NCBI GenBank assembly: GCA_002371625.1
Contig: DFFV01000111.1
Coordinates: forward strand, 1-34,079
Reading direction: 5' to 3'
Length of the DNA stretch: 34,079 nucleotides
From: Ruminococcus sp. UBA3767
GTDB taxonomy: Bacteria > Bacillota > Clostridia > Oscillospirales > Ruminococcaceae
Below the pieces are notes generated by a model. It did not search any database and had not been told where the DNA came from. It was given only the letters and a program-made list of their open reading frames with translations. The translations under genes were made by a program, and so were the position numbers. Positions 30,648-34,079 of the stretch are shown one piece after another (within the stretch, counting starts at the first letter, position 1; every line of letters begins with the position of its first letter).

Positions 30648-31433
30648 TTATGCCACAAGCCACCTGTATTTGTAAACGCTGTAAAGAGGAACGAGCGGTA
30701 ATATTATAGGCACTCGCCTTACATAGTCACGGTAGCTGTCATCGTTGCCGTAAGTCCTTTGCTGGCGTATCTCAAGGCGGCGTGCACCGCTGAACATAAC
30801 ATAAACGATACCCAGATACCCGATAACTGCGAGCATCCAATGCCATGCGGCTGAATACACATTTATTCCCGTGATAAACACACCCGTCCACAGCACAAGC
30901 TCCCCGAAATAGTTCGGGCAGCGTACTATGCTGTAAAGTCCCGTTGAAACAAAGCTGTGCGGAGCTTTCTTTTTGGCTGCTGATTTGTGGATATCTGCGG
31001 CAAGTTCTGTTGCTGCACCGGCTATCATCAGCAAAAGTCCGATGACCGAAAACGCATCTGTCCCCTTGCCCGAAAGCAGCCTGAAAAGCACAGGACAGGT
31101 CATGCATACATAAAGCAGTGCGCAGCCAAGCCAGATACTCAGCTTTGCCTTTAATGAAACGTTATGCTTTATCTCGCCATTTAAAAGCGACCTGTATGCC
31201 TTGCTTTTCATTTCACGGTAAAGCAGATAGCCACCGAGCCTTGCGCCGTAAATGATAAGCACAAGGCACATCGGCACAACTGCCGTGTTCGCATTGAAAG
31301 CACTCATTACAAGCACCGCTATCGCTATACCTGCAACAGAAAAACCATAGCCGACCGAGAAAAAGTAAATGTACTTTTTAAACCCTGCCGAAGCGATAAC
31401 AAGCGCAGTGATAAATAAAACAGCAAGCTGCAT
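30648..31433 (-). CDS. DUF1295-type membrane protein (steroid-reductase/methyltransferase-like)
   Basis: The 261 residues have about seven membrane helices and the C-terminal cofactor region of the DUF1295 / 3-oxo-5-alpha-steroid 4-dehydrogenase and ICMT superfamily: GLYSIVRCPNYFGELVLWTG and RRLEIRQQRTYGNDDSYRDY. Members bind NADPH or SAM at the membrane; the bacterial substrates are mostly unknown, probably lipids. The ATG at 31433 follows GGGAGGTG; the frame extends to 31475 but lacks a ribosome site there. No good minus-strand promoter was found in the shared intergenic region. Confidence 0.88.
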   Translation of the reverse strand: MQLAVLFITALVIASAGFKKYIYFFSVGYGFSVAGIAIAVLVMSAFNANTAVVPMCLVLIIYGARLGGYLLYREMKSKAYRSLLNGEIKHNVSLKAKLSIWLGCALLYVCMTCPVLFRLLSGKGTDAFSVIGLLLMIAGAATELAADIHKSAAKKKAPHSFVSTGLYSIVRCPNYFGELVLWTGVFITGINVYSAAWHWMLAVIGYLGIVYVMFSGARRLEIRQQRTYGNDDSYRDYVRRVPIILPLVPLYSVYKYRWLVA

Positions 31434-31455
31434 AAAAACACCTCCCGTATGGCAC

Positions 31456-31484
31456 TTGACTAATCTTTGCTGCATTATTATAAT
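31456..31484 (+). promoter_or_regulatory. Sigma-A promoter of the exonuclease gene
   Basis: TTGACT (31456-31461), 17-base spacer, TATAAT (31479-31484). The transcript would start only about 15 bases before the ATG, so the leader is very short. Confidence 0.85.
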
Positions 31485-31505
31485 ATTATCAAGGAGTTGT
31501 TCACT

Positions 31506-32078
31506 ATGTCAAGATTTATAGCTTTTGATGTCGAAACGCCAAACCGTGCAAACAACAGGATAAGCGCTATCGGCATTACGATAACAGACGGACAAAGGAT
31601 CATTGACGAATACTATTCGCTCGTTGATCCCAAAACGCATTTTGACCGTTTCAATACTATCCTTACGGGGATAAGCAGCAAAAGCGTTCAGGGTGCGCCC
31701 GATTTTGTTCAGCTGTGGGAAAAGATAGAGCCGATAATGAGCAGCGGTGTGCTCGTTGCGCACAATGCGCTGTTTGACCTGCGTGTGCTTCACCATTGCC
31801 TTAAAGATCACGGTATCAGCTGGAAGAGCAAAGCCGAGTATATATGCACCGTTCAGGCAGGCAGAAAGCTGCTGCCGGGCATCAGCCACAAGCTGAATGA
31901 TATGTGTGACCACTACGGTATCGAGCTGGATCACCATCAGGCTGCAAGCGACAGCCGTGCCTGCGCACAGATACTTATGCGCTATATCGGGCAGGGCGCT
32001 GATGCAGACAGCTTTATAGAGCTTTACGACCTTGAAAAAGGTGCAAAGGTCAAAAAGCAAAAAAGCGTTTCAAAATGA
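31506..32078 (+). CDS. DnaQ-like DEDDh 3'-5' exonuclease
   Basis: The 190 residues form a stand-alone proofreading-type nuclease. The acidic residues are D8 and E10 (FIAFDVETP), the Asp of LVAHNALFDLRVL (near 91) and the His/Asp of DHHQAASDSRA (near 143-149), a complete DEDDh set. It lacks a polymerase or helicase part, so it may act in repair, RNA turnover or as an epsilon-like subunit. AAGGAG precedes the ATG at 31506. It has its own promoter and terminator. Confidence 0.93.
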   Translation: MSRFIAFDVETPNRANNRISAIGITITDGQRIIDEYYSLVDPKTHFDRFNTILTGISSKSVQGAPDFVQLWEKIEPIMSSGVLVAHNALFDLRVLHHCLKDHGISWKSKAEYICTVQAGRKLLPGISHKLNDMCDHYGIELDHHQAASDSRACAQILMRYIGQGADADSFIELYDLEKGAKVKKQKSVSK

Positions 32079-32092
32079 AAAAGACATAAAGG

Positions 32093-32117
32093 CTGCCGTA
32101 TTTGCGGCAGTTTTGTT
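32093..32117 (+). terminator. Terminator of the exonuclease gene
   Basis: CTGCCG (32093-32098) pairs with CGGCAG (32105-32110), followed by TTTTGTT. Confidence 0.8.
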
Positions 32118-32167
32118 ATGTAATTTACTATGTCTTTTACGCATAACCTCCTATTTGATATAGGTAT

Positions 32168-32196
32168 TTGTAATTTTGCTTTTGATATGTTATTAT
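32168..32196 (+). promoter_or_regulatory. Probable promoter of the second cyclophilin-like lipoprotein gene
   Basis: TTGTAA (32168-32173), 17-base spacer, TATTAT (32191-32196). Both boxes are partial matches. Confidence 0.6.
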
Positions 32197-32229
32197 GTTC
32201 TCAAGAAAAAACGAACGGAGGACATGGAT

Positions 32230-32796
32230 ATGAAAAACATAAAAGCAATTGCAATGGCAGTCATTCTTTCAAGCGTAATGCTCGTTTCGTGCGGCGATAG
32301 TTCTTCATCGCAAAGCGGCGCTTCCTCACAGTCGGCGCAGCAGTCAAGCTCGCAGCAGGAGAAAAAGCGTGTTGCAAAGGACGGAGCGCAGATGCAGACG
32401 CAGGACAAAAATATGCCGACAAGAGTTCCCATGGAGGGCGGTACAAAGATAAACATACACTTTGGTGATACAGTTATCCCGGGTGTTCTGAACGATTCAC
32501 CCACAGCCAAGGCGCTTATTGAAAAGCTGCCGATGACGCAGAAGGTGAGCAGATACTCTCACGATTTCTGCGGAGTAACACAGGAGCTGCCTTACGATAA
32601 GGACAGCGTGCATTACGGCTGGCTCAACGGAGATATCGACTATGCGATAAATGCGCCCTATTTCACTATTCTTTTTGAGGATGAGGAAAGCTCCGAAAAA
32701 TACGGAGATCAGGTCAACATCGGCGTTATCACCTGCGAGCTGGAAAAGATAAAAGCTCTTGAAGGCGAATATGAACTGACTATTGAGCTTGCATAA
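32230..32796 (+). CDS. Second lipoprotein with cyclophilin-like fold
   Basis: The 188 residues begin with a lipoprotein signal peptide (SSVMLVSCGD, Cys near 21) and a Ser/Gln-rich linker. The domain (about 75-188) matches that of the lipoprotein at 24790-25326 in layout: KINIHFGDTVIPGVLNDSPT, AKALIEKLPMTQKVSRY, NGDIDYAINAPYFTILFEDE and the final ELTIELA. Here the usual G-D-I-x-Y motif reads NGDIDYAI. I start at the ATG 32230, seven bases after GGAGGA; an ATG at 32224 is too close. Function unknown. No terminator was found in the 144 bases before the next gene, so read-through is possible. Confidence 0.85.
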   Translation: MKNIKAIAMAVILSSVMLVSCGDSSSSQSGASSQSAQQSSSQQEKKRVAKDGAQMQTQDKNMPTRVPMEGGTKINIHFGDTVIPGVLNDSPTAKALIEKLPMTQKVSRYSHDFCGVTQELPYDKDSVHYGWLNGDIDYAINAPYFTILFEDEESSEKYGDQVNIGVITCELEKIKALEGEYELTIELA

Positions 32797-32873
32797 ACGC
32801 CATTTCTGCGACCGTAAGCGACACAAAACGACATCTCTTAATCGAATATTAACATTGCCGAAACTGTATGCAG

Positions 32874-32902
32874 TTGAAATTTCAAGCGATCGGGTCTATA
32901 AT
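32874..32902 (+). promoter_or_regulatory. Sigma-A promoter of the D,D-carboxypeptidase gene
   Basis: TTGAAA (32874-32879), 17-base spacer, TATAAT (32897-32902). The ATG is about 33 bases after the predicted start. Confidence 0.87.
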
Positions 32903-32940
32903 AAGTAATATATTTTTACTATATAGAAAGAAGATGTGTA

Positions 32941-33954
32941 ATGAGAACCATAAAGCTGATCGCAGCTGTAATTTCAGCCGCTGTGATAATGGCAGGCTGC
33001 TCGGGCAGCAATTCTTCAAAGTCCGGCGAACCTGTTTCTGCTGCACCGCAGACCGTAGTATCGAGTTCACAGCAAAGCCGCACAACTGCCGCTGAAACAG
33101 TATCAACAACAGCTGCCTCAACACAGCAGCAGATAACCACCGCAACACAGCAGACTTCGTCCGCTTTGAATATCAACTCAAATGTCAAGGCTGCTGCTAT
33201 ATACAGTCCTGATGACAACCGCTTTATTTTTGGAAAAGCCAAGGACACTAAAGTTCCAATGGCAAGCACGACCAAGCTTATGACCGCACTTGTTGCACTC
33301 AAATATCTATCTCCCGATTCTATTATCACCGCAGGAAGCGAACTTTCGCTTGTACACCCCGAATCATCACTGTGCGGACTTTACCCGGGGTGCAGCCTTA
33401 CACTTTCGCAGGCGCTTTACGGACTTTTGCTGCCATCGGGCAACGATGCCGCATACACCATAGCGGTAAACACCGCAAGACGTGCATCGGGAGATCAGAC
33501 TTTGACAGATGCTAATGCAGTCAAGTACTTCTGCACACTTATGAACAGCTATGCCAATGAGCTTGGAATGACAAGCACGCATTTTGTAAACCCTGAGGGC
33601 TGGGACGATCCCAATCATTATTCGACTGCCGCTGATATGATAAAGCTCGCTTGCTGTGCACTTGAAAACGAGACTATCAAAACAGTCTGCTCAACACAGC
33701 AGTATAACTTCACAACACCTGCAGGCGGTAATCTTCAGTGGATAAACTCAAACAAGCTGATCGACAAACAGAGCGCATATTATACTCCCGGAGTGTTCGG
33801 TATGAAAACAGGCACAACGCAAAACGCAGGAAGCTGCCTGATAACTGCATACAAGACCAACGGGAAAACGTTTATCTGTGCAGTTCTGGGTGCCAGCACC
33901 GACGATGACAGATACATTGCTACACGCACGATACTTAATGCTTATGCAAAATAA
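32941..33954 (+). CDS. D-alanyl-D-alanine carboxypeptidase (penicillin-binding protein, S11 family)
   Basis: It trims the terminal D-Ala of peptidoglycan stem peptides. The three active-site motifs are intact: STTK (S109 nucleophile, K112), SGN (S166 to N168) and KTG (289-291). A lipoprotein signal peptide ends at C20 (AVIMAGC), where DacA-type proteins usually have a cleaved signal peptide and a C-terminal amphipathic anchor. Here a lipid would anchor it, and a Ser/Thr/Gln linker (about 22-78) follows. At 337 residues it lacks the C-terminal PBP5_C domain. It has its own promoter and terminator; only a weak ribosome site (AGAAAGAAG) is visible. Confidence 0.95.
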   Translation: MRTIKLIAAVISAAVIMAGCSGSNSSKSGEPVSAAPQTVVSSSQQSRTTAAETVSTTAASTQQQITTATQQTSSALNINSNVKAAAIYSPDDNRFIFGKAKDTKVPMASTTKLMTALVALKYLSPDSIITAGSELSLVHPESSLCGLYPGCSLTLSQALYGLLLPSGNDAAYTIAVNTARRASGDQTLTDANAVKYFCTLMNSYANELGMTSTHFVNPEGWDDPNHYSTAADMIKLACCALENETIKTVCSTQQYNFTTPAGGNLQWINSNKLIDKQSAYYTPGVFGMKTGTTQNAGSCLITAYKTNGKTFICAVLGASTDDDRYIATRTILNAYAK

Positions 33955-33958
33955 AATT

Positions 33959-33986
33959 AACTCCGCACAATGCGGAGTTTTTTTTA
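33959..33986 (+). terminator. Terminator of the D,D-carboxypeptidase gene
   Basis: AACTCCGCA (33959-33967) pairs with TGCGGAGTT (33971-33979) around a 3-base loop, followed by TTTTTTTA. I see no gene in the remaining 90 bases of the window. Confidence 0.92.
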
Positions 33987-34079
33987 TTATCGGTTATCTC
34001 CATTTTCACAAAAGCGTTGCTATTATAAATCAGAATTTAGTTTATTACAAACTATAAGATGTGTGCCCGAAGGGGTTAT

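Noticed and set aside
31464..31492. Minus-strand promoter for the DUF1295 gene
   Set aside because: A TTGATA is present at 31492-31487, but the hexamer 17 bases on (CAAAGA) is a poor -10 box.
32868..33095. Small plus-strand ORF overlapping the carboxypeptidase promoter
   Set aside because: It is out of frame with the penicillin-binding protein, spans its promoter and start, and has no ribosome site.
1..34079. tRNA or rRNA genes, CRISPR arrays, insertion sequences, prophage genes
   Set aside because: No TPsiC-like box with a cloverleaf, no regularly spaced direct repeats, and no transposase, integrase or phage structural protein was found in either strand.

Overview
The window reads as chromosomal DNA of an anaerobic Gram-positive Clostridia member, most likely a Ruminococcus-like Oscillospiraceae. 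This is an inference. The support is the dnaG-rpoD pair, sporulation-type spmA/spmB and an AbrB/zinc-ribbon regulator, AGGAGG-type ribosome sites, consensus TTGACA/TATAAT promoters, a DUF3793-flavodoxin pair, a CWB2 surface protein, a CE2-like acetylxylan esterase and an AmmeMemoRadiSam cluster. I saw no tRNA, rRNA, CRISPR array, insertion sequence or prophage, and no gene-free stretch longer than about 250 bases.

Layout. 1-4.7 kb (+): the end of an unrecognised gene, dnaG, a tiny ORF, rpoD, an Rrf2 regulator and an overlapping membrane-anchored GH25-like protein, closed by a terminator. 4.7-6.3 kb: an AbrB-type regulator (-) facing away from spmA-spmB (+). 6.4-8.8 kb (+): a polar amino-acid ABC importer (permease, ATPase, lipoprotein). 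8.8-11.2 kb (+): a GNAT acetyltransferase, a macro-domain protein with an HTH-like tail, and a vWA/MIDAS protein. 11.2-16.8 kb (-): a CWB2 surface protein; a DUF3793-flavodoxin operon behind two tandem operator-like palindromes; and a secreted beta-helix protein followed by a 32-residue peptide gene. 16.9-22.0 kb (+): a membrane cytochrome-like/flavodoxin fusion, then a 1292-residue membrane protein that joins an ECF-S-like bundle, a sensor propeller and GGDEF domains. 22.1-26.9 kb (-): a phosphopantetheinyl transferase, a CE2 esterase and a zinc-ribbon protein; an alpha/beta hydrolase with a cyclophilin-like lipoprotein; and a PNPOx-type flavoprotein. 27.0-30.6 kb (+): a LigB-AMMECR1 fusion, the AmmeMemoRadiSam radical SAM enzyme, an Fe-S flavoprotein and a metallophosphoesterase. 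30.6-34.1 kb: a DUF1295 membrane protein (-), a DnaQ-like exonuclease, a second cyclophilin-like lipoprotein and a D,D-carboxypeptidase (+).

Themes. Redox and flavin proteins recur: two flavodoxin-type genes, an Fe-S flavoprotein, a PNPOx protein and an Rrf2 regulator with a cysteine cluster. The other main theme is the cell envelope.

The most interesting items are these: the GNAT-macro/HTH-vWA cassette; the ECF-S/propeller/diguanylate cyclase fusion; four copies of one heptamer (TATCACA/TGTGATA) shared by the divergent PNPOx and AmmeMemoRadiSam promoters; the paired palindromes of the flavodoxin operon; the palindrome over the -35 box of the flavodoxin fusion; and the small 'ITTS' peptide gene behind the beta-helix protein. 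Start sites were adjusted to ribosome binding sites by eye, and all family calls come from motif recognition, not database searches.
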